A stretch of DNA of 38,949 bases, from positions 1 to 38,949 of the forward strand of contig CAMBFR010000026.1 of assembly GCA_945865815.1 (NCBI GenBank), given 5' to 3'. Below the pieces are notes generated by a model. It ran no database searches. It was given only the letters and a program-made list of their open reading frames with translations, and had not been told where the DNA came from. This document shows, piece after piece, positions 25,970 through 34,867 of the stretch (its first letter is position 1; each line of letters opens with the position of its first letter). Source of the stretch: Candidatus Sulfopaludibacter sp. SbA3. GTDB taxonomy: Bacteria; Acidobacteriota; Terriglobia; 20CM-2-55-15. Both the position numbers and the translations under genes were made by a program.

Positions 25970-26796
25970 TGCAACGTCTCCTTCGCGCCATCGGAATTCT
26001 CCTCCTCCATATTCCACCACTGACCATTCCCTTCATCAGCACCGGCAAAACAGCGTGGATTGCGTTTCTGGTCTCCTTCGTAGCGATGCAGTTCGCCATC
26101 TGCGGCGGCTTGCACCGCTTCTTCGCTCACCGGTCCTTCGAGACGAGCCGCACGTTTCAATTTTTGATCGCGCTTATGGGAGCATCGTGTTTCGGCGACC
26201 CGATTGGATTCAGCGGGCGTCATCGGCTTCATCACAAGAATTCGGACACGGCACTGGATTTCCACGGTCCACGACACGGAGTTTGGTTCGGATGGTTCGG
26301 GCATCTCCTGGAGGATGGATTCTCCGAGGACGAACTGGGATCGGTCACTCGCGACCTGACCAAGTATCCGGAACTCGTCTGGCTCCATCGCTGGACATGG
26401 GTTCCCGGCATCGCTGCGATGACCCTTATCTGTCTTGCCGGAGGATTCGCCCTCTTTGCCACGGCCTACTGTTTGAGCTGGTGCATCGTCGTCCACGGAT
26501 CATCGGCCGTCAATTACTTCTGCCACAAAGGCACGCATCAACGCTACGCAACCGGTGATCGGTCGAGCAATAACGTGTGGCTCGCGCTGCTCATGCTCGG
26601 TGAAGGCTGGCATAATAATCATCATCACTATCCCTCGGCGGCTCGCGCCGGTGTCTTCTGGTACGAGATCGACGTCCTCTATTACATCCTGAAGGCGCTG
26701 TCGTGGATCGGGTTGGTCTGGAATCTGCACGAAATTCCGGATTCGTACGAGTCTGGACGAAGTGGCAAGCCGCTGGATTCCCGCGCGATCCTCTAG
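25969..26796 (+). CDS. Membrane fatty acid desaturase, second copy
   Basis: A 275-residue diiron desaturase paralogous to that at 15943. Shared marks are HRFFAHR (first box, HX4H), HRLHH, the auxiliary NYFCH and LGEGWHNNHHHYP (third box). Both copies also share SSNx after YAT/FAT and the LTxYPELxWLHR segment. Four hydrophobic regions are placed as in the first copy. The start is the ATG at 25969 overlapping the kinase stop (TGATG); the frame is open upstream but that part lies inside the kinase gene. The copies differ in the loop after the second box and in the C-terminus, so they may act on different chain positions or substrates (inference). Last gene of the operon. Confidence 0.93.
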   Translation: MQRLLRAIGILLLHIPPLTIPFISTGKTAWIAFLVSFVAMQFAICGGLHRFFAHRSFETSRTFQFLIALMGASCFGDPIGFSGRHRLHHKNSDTALDFHGPRHGVWFGWFGHLLEDGFSEDELGSVTRDLTKYPELVWLHRWTWVPGIAAMTLICLAGGFALFATAYCLSWCIVVHGSSAVNYFCHKGTHQRYATGDRSSNNVWLALLMLGEGWHNNHHHYPSAARAGVFWYEIDVLYYILKALSWIGLVWNLHEIPDSYESGRSGKPLDSRAIL

Positions 26797-26984
26797 TACT
26801 AGCCCAGCGGCCCGTGGCAGAAGTGCGTCAGGCGTCTGGCGGAACCGGCTTTCCTTCCTCAATGAGACGGTCAACTATCGTCTTCACGACATCCTCCTGT
26901 CCTCATATCTTTGCATCCGGCCGGCACGGCTACGGGCTACCGCACGAATTGAAGCTGGGCGATCAATCAGGCGCCGGACGCTTA
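26797..26984. other. Convergent gap between desaturase and lon
   Basis: No supported gene. A 19-codon minus-strand frame from GTG 26887 to TGA 26828 (VKTIVDRLIEEGKPVPPDA) is preceded by an AGGAGGA, a strong Shine-Dalgarno, but it is too short to call and could be a gene remnant. A ten-base palindrome CTAGTACTAG is at 26792-26801. No convincing intrinsic terminator with a T-run was found for either flanking gene. Confidence 0.35.
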
Positions 26985-29414
26985 TCAGGTGACGGCGACC
27001 CGCTCCGGCTTTCGGGTTCTGCGCGAACCACGGACCACCTTTTCGGGTTTGGTTTCCAGAAGCGCGGATTTGAAGACACTCTTGACGTCATCGACGAAGA
27101 TGAACTTCATTTCCTTGCGGATCTGTTCGTTTATGTCTTCCAGGTCGCGCTTGTTCATCGCAGGCAGAATGACGGTATGAATCTTTGCGCGCCGGGCCGC
27201 GAGCACCTTCTCCTTGATGCCGCCAACCGGCAATACCTCGCCGCGCAGTGTAATTTCACCCGTCATCGCGATTTTCCGGTGGACGGCCTTTCCCGTCAGC
27301 AGGGAAAGGATTGCGGTGGCCATGGTCACTCCCGCTGACGGCCCGTCTTTCGGAATTGCGCCTTCCGGAACGTGAATATGGATATCGTTCTTCGCGAAAA
27401 AGTCTTCCCTGATTCCGAACTCCTTCGCATGCGACCGGGCATAGCTGACCGCCGCGTGGGCGGATTCCTTCATCACGTCGCCGAGTTGTCCGGTCAATTT
27501 GAGTTCTCCGCGGCCTTTCATTCCGGTGGCCTCGATGAAAAGAATGTCGCCTCCAAATGGAGTCCAGGCAAGGCCAGTGGCTACGCCGACCTGATCGCGT
27601 TTCAGCAACTCATCCTGAAAAATTTTCGGCCGGCCGAGGAAGTGATCCAGGTTGTCCGTATGGACTTTACGGACCTTCTTTTCGCCGGTGGCAACCTGCT
27701 TGGCCACCTTCCGGCAAATCGATGCGATTTCGCGCTCGAGGTTGCGGAGGCCCGCCTCCTGCGTGTACTGGCTGGTGATCGCGCGAATCCCCTCGTCGGT
27801 GAACTGGATATTGTTTTTTGTTAATCCATGCTCCTCGACCTGTTTCGGAATGAGATGCCGTTTCGAGATCTCCAGCTTTTCTTCTTCCGTGTAGCCGCTG
27901 AGCTGAATGATCTCCATGCGGTCGCGGAAAGCTGGTTGAATCGGATCCAGCATGTTCGCGGTGGTGATGAACATTACGTTCGAGAGATCGAACGGCACGC
28001 CAAGGTAGTTGTCGCGGAATGCGAAGTTCTGCTCGGGATCCAGAACTTCGAGCAGCGCCGATGACGGATCGCCGCGGAAATCAGCGCCGATCTTGTCGAC
28101 TTCGTCCATCATGAACACCGGATTGTTGGTGCCGGCCTGATGGATGCTCTGAATAATGCGTCCGGGCATGGCCCCAACGTACGTCCGGCGATGGCCGCGA
28201 ATCTCGGCTTCATCATGGACGCCGCCAAGGCTCATGCGTACGAACTTTCGGCCGAGCGCCCGCGCGATCGACTTTCCAAGCGACGTCTTGCCCACGCCCG
28301 GCGGCCCGACAAAACAAAGAATGGGCCCGCGAGTCTTCTTCTTCAATTTGCGAACGGCCAGGTGCTCGATGATGCGGTCCTTGATCTTCTCCTGCCCGTA
28401 GTGATCTTCATCCAGGATCTTCTGCGCCTTGGTCAGATCGAGGTTGTCCTTCGTAGCCTTCGACCAGGGCAACTGCGTCATCCAGTCCAGATAGTTCCGC
28501 AGCGTTGTGGTTTCGGCTGCCTCCGGATGCATGCGTTCCAGGCGGCCTACCTGGCGTTCGGCCTCCTCGGCAACCTCGGCCGGCATCTTCGCCTTCTTGA
28601 TCTTCTTCCGGTACTGCTCGATCTCTTCCTGCAGTTCGTTGCCTTCTCCGAGTTCCTGCTGGATCGCCTTCATCTGCTGCCGCAGGTAAAACTCGCGCTG
28701 GCTCCGATCCATTTCGCCGCGCGCCTGTGTGTTGATCGAATTCTGGATTTCCAGAACTTCGAGCTCCTTCGCAAGCAGTTCGTGGACCCGCCGCAGGCGC
28801 AAAACAGGCTCGATGATTTCGAGAACCTCCTGAGCTTTGTCCACCTTCAGGTCGAGATTCGAGGCAACGAGGTCCGCAAGGCGCCCGGGATCATTCAGGT
28901 TGCTGACGATCGCGACAAGATCCTGGGAGATATTCTTTCCGAGCGTTACGGCCTTTTCGACCGACGCCTTTACATTGCGGACGAGGGCCTCCAGTTCGGG
29001 TGAATCCGGCGGCACCTGCGGCTCGGTCTGCGGCTGCACTTTGGCGACGAGATAAGGCTGCGACTCGTCGTAGTACTCGACCTTCGCCCGCGACAAACCC
29101 TGGACCAGGATTCGAACGCGGCCGTCAGGGAGCTTCAGCATCCGCATGATGACCGACACAGTTCCGAACTGATGCAATTCCTCCGCCTTCGGGTCGTCCA
29201 CGCCGACGCCCTTCTGCGACACGAGCAGGATCATCCGGTTTTCAGCCAGCGACTGGTCGACGGCCCGCGCGGAACGGTCCCGATTTACGAACAGCGGAAC
29301 GATCATGTACGGAAAGACCACGACATCCTGAAGCGGAAGGACTGGAAGCAGGTCCGGGATCGCGAGCTGCTGATCTTCAGGCGTCGGTTCGGTTTTGACT
29401 AAATCCATACTCAT
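26985..29414 (-). CDS. lon: ATP-dependent protease Lon
   Basis: An 809-residue LonA-type protease of full length. N-terminal substrate-binding domain about 22-215 ([21 protein letters not shown]), coiled region 215-300, AAA+ module with Walker A GPPGVGKT at 370-377 and Walker [11 protein letters not shown] (about 432-441), and the serine peptidase domain with Ser693 in PKDGPSAG and Lys736 in [10 protein letters not shown]. It degrades misfolded and regulatory proteins in the cytosol. The start is the ATG at 29414 (a second at 29408). It lies 119 bp downstream of hsp20 in a leftward run; no CIRCE-like inverted repeat is visible in that gap. Confidence 0.98.
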   Translation of the reverse strand: MSMDLVKTEPTPEDQQLAIPDLLPVLPLQDVVVFPYMIVPLFVNRDRSARAVDQSLAENRMILLVSQKGVGVDDPKAEELHQFGTVSVIMRMLKLPDGRVRILVQGLSRAKVEYYDESQPYLVAKVQPQTEPQVPPDSPELEALVRNVKASVEKAVTLGKNISQDLVAIVSNLNDPGRLADLVASNLDLKVDKAQEVLEIIEPVLRLRRVHELLAKELEVLEIQNSINTQARGEMDRSQREFYLRQQMKAIQQELGEGNELQEEIEQYRKKIKKAKMPAEVAEEAERQVGRLERMHPEAAETTTLRNYLDWMTQLPWSKATKDNLDLTKAQKILDEDHYGQEKIKDRIIEHLAVRKLKKKTRGPILCFVGPPGVGKTSLGKSIARALGRKFVRMSLGGVHDEAEIRGHRRTYVGAMPGRIIQSIHQAGTNNPVFMMDEVDKIGADFRGDPSSALLEVLDPEQNFAFRDNYLGVPFDLSNVMFITTANMLDPIQPAFRDRMEIIQLSGYTEEEKLEISKRHLIPKQVEEHGLTKNNIQFTDEGIRAITSQYTQEAGLRNLEREIASICRKVAKQVATGEKKVRKVHTDNLDHFLGRPKIFQDELLKRDQVGVATGLAWTPFGGDILFIEATGMKGRGELKLTGQLGDVMKESAHAAVSYARSHAKEFGIREDFFAKNDIHIHVPEGAIPKDGPSAGVTMATAILSLLTGKAVHRKIAMTGEITLRGEVLPVGGIKEKVLAARRAKIHTVILPAMNKRDLEDINEQIRKEMKFIFVDDVKSVFKSALLETKPEKVVRGSRRTRKPERVAVT

Positions 29415-29469
29415 ACATTCAGACTATATGGGGCGCGCGGAAATTGCCAATTGATGTTTGAACTCTGCA

Positions 29470-29485
29470 CGGGCCTGAAGGCCCG
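29470..29485. terminator. Small GC hairpin between hsp20 and lon
   Basis: CGGGCC (29470-29475) pairs with GGCCCG (29480-29485) around a TGAA tetraloop. There is no T-run on either strand, so it is a weak candidate for termination or mRNA processing between the two genes. It sits in a GC-rich segment of repetitive look (GGGCCTGAAGGCCCGCGCCC) that may be a dispersed intergenic repeat. Confidence 0.35.
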
Positions 29486-29533
29486 CGCCCACTGCAGGGC
29501 CGGGGCTTTAGCACCAGGGCAAGCTTCTAAAAT

Positions 29534-29902
29534 TTACTGGACCGGGATGACAGCCGGCTCCGGCTTGGACGTTGCTTTGGGCAATTGGATTTTCAGCAGG
29601 CCATCGCGCAGCTGCGCCTTCGCAGCCGCGTGCTCGATTGGGACGTGGATCTCGATCTCGCGCTTGAAATAGCCGTAAGTGCGTTCCACGCAAAGATAGC
29701 GGGCGGCGCCCTTCTCGGAAGCGTGCCGCTGTTTGGACCCGGCAATGGTGAGAACATTTTCGTGCCAGGTTACATGGATGTCTTTGCGTTCGACGCCGGG
29801 CATCTCCACGAATATGACGATTTCCGACGGACGCTCACACACATCAACCGTCGGGATCCAGTTTGCGGCGTGTCGCTCTTCGCGGACAAATTCGAAAGTC
29901 AT
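29534..29902 (-). CDS. Hsp20/alpha-crystallin family small heat shock protein
   Basis: A 122-residue small heat shock protein. The alpha-crystallin domain spans about 15-108, starting WIPTVDVCERPSEIVIFVEMPGVERKDI and ending with the family signature AQLRDGLLKIQLPK (A-x3-n-G-x-L type). The C-terminal tail holds an IPV motif (AVIPVQ), the I-x-I/V anchor used in oligomer assembly. It is an ATP-independent holdase that keeps unfolding proteins soluble. It begins nine bases after nrdR ends and precedes lon, so chaperone and protease may be made together. Confidence 0.94.
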   Translation of the reverse strand: MTFEFVREERHAANWIPTVDVCERPSEIVIFVEMPGVERKDIHVTWHENVLTIAGSKQRHASEKGAARYLCVERTYGYFKREIEIHVPIEHAAAKAQLRDGLLKIQLPKATSKPEPAVIPVQ

Positions 29903-29911
29903 CGTTTTGAT

Positions 29912-30370
29912 CTATTCCCGTTGCTTAAGGAGGTCCTTCAATTCGCTCATGAACTCCTGAACGTCCTTGAAATCCAGGTACACGGAAGCAAAACGGACGT
30001 AGGCAACCTTATCGAGCGTTTTCAGTTCGTTCATGATCATTTCGCCGACATTCCGCGTGGAAACTTCGCGCTCGCTGGTGTCCTGCACCATGACTTCAGC
30101 CTTGTCGGCAATCGTCTCGAGCTGAATCATGGAGACCGGGCGCTTTTCGCATGCCTTCAGCACGCCCGCGAGCACCTTCTGGCGGTCAAACCGTTCGCGG
30201 CGTCCATCCTTCTTGACTACCATGTAAGGTATCTCGTCGATGCGCTCGTAGCTCGTGAACCGGCGCTGGCATTCCAGGCACTGCCGCCGGCGGCGGATCG
30301 AATCGCCTTCCTTGCTTTCGCGCGAATCGACAACCTTGTCTTCAAGATGACCGCAAAAAGGACACTTCAT
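29912..30370 (-). CDS. nrdR: Transcriptional repressor NrdR
   Basis: A 152-residue repressor of ribonucleotide reductase genes. The zinc ribbon is C3-x2-C6 and C31-x2-C34 ([19 protein letters not shown] ... [14 protein letters not shown]), followed by an ATP-cone domain (about 46-136: [30 protein letters not shown]) that senses ATP/dATP. The start ATG overlaps the stop of the upstream membrane-protein gene by four bases. No ribonucleotide reductase gene is in the window, so its targets lie elsewhere. Length and motifs are standard. Confidence 0.97.
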   Translation of the reverse strand: MKCPFCGHLEDKVVDSRESKEGDSIRRRRQCLECQRRFTSYERIDEIPYMVVKKDGRRERFDRQKVLAGVLKACEKRPVSMIQLETIADKAEVMVQDTSEREVSTRNVGEMIMNELKTLDKVAYVRFASVYLDFKDVQEFMSELKDLLKQRE

Positions 30371-31353
30371 AGAGGTTTTTCGCTGACCGTTACGGCTTTA
30401 AGATCCTTTAAAGACAGCCCCTGAAACAACATATAAATTCCCGCGGCCGCCACCGTCGGTGCGTACGAGAAGAACCACGCGACCAGGGAAGTCGCAATTG
30501 CCTGCTCGGCCGGCACCAGGAAGAACGTCGTCATCGAAAAAACATATCCTGCCTGAAACCCCCCTCCAATACCCGGAATCTGCGCAATCGAACCGATTCC
30601 GGCAACCACCATCACAAGGGTTGTTGCATCAAGCGAATAATTGAAATTCATGCCCAGCATGAGGAACCAGAACTGGAGAGCGATAACAATCCAGAGCGCG
30701 GCCGAGTGCACGATAACCAGCGCGAGGCTTCGACCGCTCTGAAGAAACGATAGGCCTTGCGCGAATTTATGCAACAGATCGGCGATCTTCGGGAAAGGAA
30801 CGTAGCGTACAATCCGATCGACATTCGACCTGAAGACAAATAAAAACACGATCGCTCCGGCAGAGATCCCAACCAGCAGCCAGGCCGCGTTCTTCATCAA
30901 TGCCAGAGCTACGCCGGCGGTTGCCGGCAGATCTATGGCAAACAGTGCCGATGCAAACAGCGCAATGAGCATGAGCGTGTCCATGAAGCGCTCGACAATA
31001 ACGGTTGCCAGCGATGAACTCAAGGGAACCTGTTCGCGGCGGGCCAGCCATAACGGCCGCGCCAATTCACCGGCTCGTCCCAGAACGTAGATCGCACAGA
31101 ATCCAATGAGTGTCGTGCCAAGCAAGGACGCCAGCCGCAGGGATTTCAAAGGATTCAGGAGTACCTGCCACCGGATAGCCCGGATAAAGTAGGTCGCGGC
31201 GGAGAGAACGATGGAAGCGGCCAGCCAGCCGCCCTTTACGTTCCAGAGGCTGGAAAAAAACAGCGTCCAGTCGAAGTCCCACCCGGTGAGGCGGTAGGCT
31301 ACAATGAGACCGACTACGGACAAAGCTAATAATAACAACAACTTCCGGTTCAC
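30367..31353 (-). CDS. Lysylphosphatidylglycerol synthase TM region/UPF0104 family membrane protein
   Basis: A 328-residue polytopic protein with about eight transmembrane segments, starting [28 protein letters not shown]. It has the family pattern: [15 protein letters not shown], then [38 protein letters not shown] and [12 protein letters not shown]. It matches the flippase-like membrane half of MprF and AglD-type proteins without the aminoacyl-transferase domain, so it may move a lipid-linked substrate across the inner membrane. The substrate is unknown. It is first in the leftward run with nrdR, hsp20 and lon, and is divergent from the ECF sigma gene across about 100 bp. Confidence 0.88.
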   Translation of the reverse strand: MNRKLLLLLALSVVGLIVAYRLTGWDFDWTLFFSSLWNVKGGWLAASIVLSAATYFIRAIRWQVLLNPLKSLRLASLLGTTLIGFCAIYVLGRAGELARPLWLARREQVPLSSSLATVIVERFMDTLMLIALFASALFAIDLPATAGVALALMKNAAWLLVGISAGAIVFLFVFRSNVDRIVRYVPFPKIADLLHKFAQGLSFLQSGRSLALVIVHSAALWIVIALQFWFLMLGMNFNYSLDATTLVMVVAGIGSIAQIPGIGGGFQAGYVFSMTTFFLVPAEQAIATSLVAWFFSYAPTVAAAGIYMLFQGLSLKDLKAVTVSEKPL

Positions 31354-31377
31354 TACACCGGGATTATCTCAGAATCA

Positions 31378-31417
31378 TTTCAGTTTTCTGAAACTTTTCT
31401 TCGCGCTATCTCGTTCA
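31378..31417 (+). promoter_or_regulatory. Possible ECF-type autoregulated promoter and inverted repeat
   Basis: GAAACTT (31390-31396) resembles the GAAC-type -35 used by ECF sigma factors, with TCGTTC (31411-31416) in the -10 position after about 14-15 bp. An inverted repeat TTTCAG-TTTT-CTGAAA (31378-31393) overlaps the -35. It lies about 40 bp before the sigma gene, where autoregulation is usual. Matches are approximate. Confidence 0.35.
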
Positions 31418-31456
31418 TTTACATTGGTGTGGCGAAGAGACGGAGCCGGATAACTC

Positions 31457-32023
31457 TTGCAGACCGATGCGGAACTGGTGAGACGCTGCCTGGCGGGCGA
31501 CCATGTGTCATGGGAAACCATCGTCAGGCAGCATCATCAGCGCCTTTACAATCTGGCCTATCGTTTCACGGGCAGATTCGACGAAGCCGAGGATCTCACG
31601 CAGGAGATCTTCATGAAGATCTATCGAACGCTCGCGTCGTACCGGTCCGAATCCGGCGCCCTTATTACCTGGATCGTCCGGGTTGGCCGCAATCACATGA
31701 TCGACCATTACCGGAAGTACAAGACCGAGCGCGCCACGACAGACTCGATCGAGGTTGAATATGAGAAGGCCGAAGAGAACCCCGCCCGCTATCCCACTCC
31801 GGGAGAGGCGTTGGAGAAGAGTGAGCTTTCCCGGCGGGTTCACCATGCGCTGCTGCGGATTTCAGAGGACCTTCGCGAGGTGGTCATCTTGCGGGATCTC
31901 GAGGAATTTACGTACGAGGAAATCGCCGATATGCTGAAAGCGCCGCTTGGAACAGTAAAATCCAGGATCAACCGCGGCCGCGCCGAACTGGCGAAGCTGC
32001 TCGTCAAGGAGCGTGGCGCATGA
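31457..32023 (+). CDS. ECF-type RNA polymerase sigma factor
   Basis: A 188-residue sigma-70 family protein with only regions 2 and 4, the ECF layout. Region 2 spans about 20-90 (HHQRLYNLAYRFTGRFDEAEDLTQEIFMKIYRTL, then RVGRNHMIDHYRK). Region 4 spans about 125-180 (ALLRISEDLREVVILRDLEEFTYEEIADML, then GTVKSRINRGR, the helix-turn-helix). The start is TTG at 31457; no in-frame ATG precedes the DAELVRRCLAGD motif. Its stop overlaps the anti-sigma start (ATGA). It directs RNA polymerase to a small regulon, likely cell-envelope stress judging by the following genes (inference). Confidence 0.94.
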   Translation: MQTDAELVRRCLAGDHVSWETIVRQHHQRLYNLAYRFTGRFDEAEDLTQEIFMKIYRTLASYRSESGALITWIVRVGRNHMIDHYRKYKTERATTDSIEVEYEKAEENPARYPTPGEALEKSELSRRVHHALLRISEDLREVVILRDLEEFTYEEIADMLKAPLGTVKSRINRGRAELAKLLVKERGA

Positions 32024-32559
32024 AGCCGATGAACTGCGCGCAGTGCGAAGAAAGATTGTCGGATTATCTCGAGAACGCGCTCAACGTGAACGAGAAGGAT
32101 ACGGTTGAACGGCATTTCCAGGCTTGCCGTGTGTGCAGCGAATTGCTTGCGGGTATGAGGGGAGTTCTCGATTGGGGCAAGGCCTTTCCTGTCTACACCG
32201 CGCCGGTCTGGCTGGCAACGCGCATCATTGCTAATACGGGTAATACGGGCAACGCGCTTCGTGTCGCGCGCGAAACCTGGACGGAAACGCTGGCGGCCAT
32301 GGGCCGCTGGATCATCGAGCCGCGCACGGCGATGGCCGTGTTTACGGCAGCCATGGTGGTCGGTTGGATGGGAAGTCTTGCCGGCATTTCGCCGCGCTGG
32401 ACAACAATGACGGCGGTGGTTCGTGATCCGGCGGTAATCTACTACGATGCCGGAGTCCTTGTGAACCGGGCTTATGGCCGCGCGGTCCGAACCTACTACA
32501 ACACTCCGCTCGTGACTCAGATTCAATCCCGAATCGAACAACTAAGGGAGATTTCCTAA
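32020..32559 (+). CDS. Anti-sigma factor with zinc-finger (zf-HC2) domain
   Basis: A 179-residue protein. The N-terminal putative zinc finger has C6-x2-C9, then H32-x3-C36-x2-C39 (MNCAQCEERLSDYLENAL ... ERHFQACRVCSELL), the anti-sigma pattern that clamps the ECF sigma in the cytosol. A single membrane segment at about 105-125 (AMAVFTAAMVVGWMGSLAG) separates it from a C-terminal periplasmic part of about 55 residues (YDAGVLVNRAYGRAVRTYYN). Overlaps with sigma upstream (ATGA) and with the next gene downstream (TAATG) indicate one transcript. The signal that releases sigma is unknown. Confidence 0.93.
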   Translation: MKPMNCAQCEERLSDYLENALNVNEKDTVERHFQACRVCSELLAGMRGVLDWGKAFPVYTAPVWLATRIIANTGNTGNALRVARETWTETLAAMGRWIIEPRTAMAVFTAAMVVGWMGSLAGISPRWTTMTAVVRDPAVIYYDAGVLVNRAYGRAVRTYYNTPLVTQIQSRIEQLREIS

Positions 32560-33212
32560 TGAATTGTGCGAACCACGCGGAAGTTCAAAACGTCGCATTC
32601 TGCATCCGGTGCGGGCGCGCGCTTTGTAAAGAGTGTGTGCACCAGGTGCGTGCAAGCGTCTATTGCGATTCCTGCCTGGGAGACATTGTCGAAGGCAAGG
32701 GCTCGACCATATCGAATGGTTCCGCAAAGGCCGGGAAAGTTGTCGCAGGCACCAGTCCGGGCGCGGCGTTCGCGCTGGGCCTGATCCCCGGTGTCGGGGC
32801 GATTTACAACGGTGAATTCCTCAAGGCCGCGGCTCATATATTGATTTTTGGCGTACTCGTGACAATCAACGAGGGCCTCAATGGCAGTCCGGCGGACGCT
32901 CTTTTCGGAATGCTCGCATTTGGGTTCTACGTCTACATGCCGTTCGAGGCCTACTACACGGCCAGGAAGATAAAACTGCAGGCAGAAGGGATCGAGCTGG
33001 AGACGCCGGTCGATCGGCTGCACCAGCAGTTAGGCGGCCTCCCCAACAAGGAACTGTGGGGCGGTGTCGCGCTGGTCGCGATAGGAGGTCTGTTCCTCCT
33101 GGATAACTTTGGAGTCTTCCGATTCGATTGGGTCGGCCGCCTGTGGCCGGTAATCCTGATCGGAGTTGGCATATGGCTGCTGAGGCGCTTTCGGGAAAGG
33201 TCCGCCTCATGA
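32559..33212 (+). CDS. B-box zinc-binding membrane protein with LiaF-like C-terminal segments
   Basis: A 217-residue protein. N-terminal B-box-type zinc domain (CANHAEVQNVAFCIRCGRALCKEC ... VYCDSC, about residues 3-38). Then membrane segments around 68-85 (AFALGLIPGVGAIYNGEF, as in TM2/small membrane modules), 90-105 and 110-127, and at the end a LiaF-type transmembrane pair (WGGVALVAIGGLFLLDNFGVF ... GRLWPVILIGVGIWLLRRF). The linker holds a short Gly/Ser run. Probably a membrane sensor or partner in the sigma-controlled envelope response. The start overlaps the anti-sigma stop by one base and its end overlaps the next gene by four. Confidence 0.9.
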   Translation: MNCANHAEVQNVAFCIRCGRALCKECVHQVRASVYCDSCLGDIVEGKGSTISNGSAKAGKVVAGTSPGAAFALGLIPGVGAIYNGEFLKAAAHILIFGVLVTINEGLNGSPADALFGMLAFGFYVYMPFEAYYTARKIKLQAEGIELETPVDRLHQQLGGLPNKELWGGVALVAIGGLFLLDNFGVFRFDWVGRLWPVILIGVGIWLLRRFRERSAS

Positions 33213-33370
33213 CCGGCGCGCTTGTTCTTATCACGCTGGGCGTGCTGTTCCTGCTGAACAATCTTTATCCCGGGGACTTTGCTTTCCGTAGATTGTGGCC
33301 GGTGATCGTGATTGTCATCGGCCTGGCCAAGATCCTCGAAAACGTGATGGGAAGAAAGGAGAGACCATGA
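33209..33370 (+). CDS. Small LiaF-like transmembrane protein (DUF5668-type)
   Basis: A 53-residue two-helix membrane protein: MTGALVLITLGVLFLLNNL, a turn (YPGDFAFRRLWP), then VIVIVIGLAKILENVMG and a charged tail. It is essentially the LiaF N-terminal transmembrane module alone and repeats the helix pair found at the end of the preceding protein and at the start of the next one. ATGA overlaps on both sides (start with the stop of the B-box gene, stop with the start of the DUF4097 gene) strongly support that it is translated. Function unknown; likely assembles with its neighbours (inference). Confidence 0.85.
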   Translation: MTGALVLITLGVLFLLNNLYPGDFAFRRLWPVIVIVIGLAKILENVMGRKERP

Positions 33371-34845
33371 GTCGTCGTCGAAGCGCCGGGAGCATTTTCT
33401 GGGGTCTGACGCTTATGGTAATCGGAGGCCTGTTGCTCGCCCGAAACCTCGGATATGCCATTCCGGTATGGAGCGCGCTGGCTTTGTACTGGCCGCTATT
33501 TATCATTCTTTGGGGGCTGGTGAAACTGCTCGACTACTACAGGCTCAGGCGCGGCGGGGACACGCGCGCCCTGTTTTCCGGGGGCGATGTCGCCCTGCTG
33601 ATCATCATCATTTTTGCGGGAAGCGCCTTCACGGCCGCCGCGAACTTCAGTCCGGACCTGGCCGGATTCCTGGACTTCCCTGCGGATTTTGATTTCTGGG
33701 ATATCACCGGGAATAACTACGAATACACCGAGCGCATCGAGGCTGCCGTGGCTCCAGGTTCGATCATCGAGATCATCAACCTGTACGGAAGCGTCGATGT
33801 TCAACCCTCCGACGGTGACCAGGTCATCCTTGATGTGAAGAAGACCGTGCGGGCCGCCAATCGCGAGGAAGCCGACTCAAGGGCCGGCCAGTTCACGTTC
33901 TCGATTCAAACTCAGGATGGCAAAGTCCGCATTCATTCATCGCGCGATGAGAGTCCCGGCCCGTTGCCTGCGCCGATTCCGGATGACGTGGAACAGGATT
34001 TGGAACGTTTTGCAGAAAGGCTGGGAGAGCGACTCGAAGAGCGGCTGGATCGCATTCCCGATCGCGTCGAGCGGCAGCGGTACAAAAGCAGCCTGGTCAT
34101 TCGGGTTCCACGGAGTGCTTCGCTGGAGCTTTACAACCGCAACGGCACAGTTCAGGTGTCCGAGCTCACAGGAAACCAGACGATCCTCAACCGGTATGGA
34201 CAGGTCACGCTTCGCGCCATTACGGGCGCCGTCACCATTGAAAACAGAAATGCCGGCGTCGTCGTAGAGGATGTATCAGCCGCTGCCAATATTACGAACA
34301 GGTATGGCAGCGTTACGGCGCGTGGCGTGGGGGGGACGCTCACCATTGAAAACCGTTACGGTTCAGTGGACGTGCGCGATGTGAAAGGCGACGCGAGCAT
34401 TTCAAACGCCTATTCCGCGATCAGCGCCACGAATGTCGAGGGCCAGCTCCAGATCACGGGTCGAAACAACTCGGTCGATCTTGAAAGTATCGTGGGCGCG
34501 GTGCGGGCGGAGACATCTTACAAAAACCTGAGCGTTCGCAACGCCGGTGACCGCCTGGAAGCCCGGAACCGCCACGGCGACATCGTGATCGACTTCGATC
34601 GCCCGCCGCGGCAACCCGTCTCGATATCCGGAGAATACGGAGACGTGACTCTCAATCTGCCTTCGGGCGCGGCATTCAGTATCGACGCGAGGACGACCTC
34701 CGGAGAGATTTCGAGTGAGTTCGACGAGTTCGCGGTTTCGTCATCGCGCCGCGAGCGGTCGGTCCTGGGACGAGTCGGCGCCGGTGGGCCGCAGATCACA
34801 ATCGAAACCAGGAACGGAGATATTCGGATCGGGAAACGAGGGTAA
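33367..34845 (+). CDS. LiaF-TM/DUF4097 beta-solenoid membrane protein
   Basis: A 492-residue protein. Three N-terminal hydrophobic segments (about 10-27, 33-52 and 76-97, including LLIIIIFAGSAFTAAANF). Then an extracytoplasmic beta-rich region of the DUF4097 (LiaG/adhesin-like) family from about 120. A charged helical insertion (about 203-240: DDVEQDLERFAERLGERLEERLDR) interrupts it. From about 260 there are repeats of 20-22 residues with NRYGSV-type turns (NRYGQV, NRYGSV twice, NAYSAI, NRHGDI), predicted to stack as a parallel beta-solenoid. Probable cell-surface or periplasmic stress component. Start ATG at 33367 overlaps the previous stop; the frame is open further upstream but inside that gene. 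Confidence 0.88.
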   Translation: MSRRRSAGSIFWGLTLMVIGGLLLARNLGYAIPVWSALALYWPLFIILWGLVKLLDYYRLRRGGDTRALFSGGDVALLIIIIFAGSAFTAAANFSPDLAGFLDFPADFDFWDITGNNYEYTERIEAAVAPGSIIEIINLYGSVDVQPSDGDQVILDVKKTVRAANREEADSRAGQFTFSIQTQDGKVRIHSSRDESPGPLPAPIPDDVEQDLERFAERLGERLEERLDRIPDRVERQRYKSSLVIRVPRSASLELYNRNGTVQVSELTGNQTILNRYGQVTLRAITGAVTIENRNAGVVVEDVSAAANITNRYGSVTARGVGGTLTIENRYGSVDVRDVKGDASISNAYSAISATNVEGQLQITGRNNSVDLESIVGAVRAETSYKNLSVRNAGDRLEARNRHGDIVIDFDRPPRQPVSISGEYGDVTLNLPSGAAFSIDARTTSGEISSEFDEFAVSSSRRERSVLGRVGAGGPQITIETRNGDIRIGKRG

Positions 34846-34867
34846 GGAATCTTTTCGAGGAGGAAAC

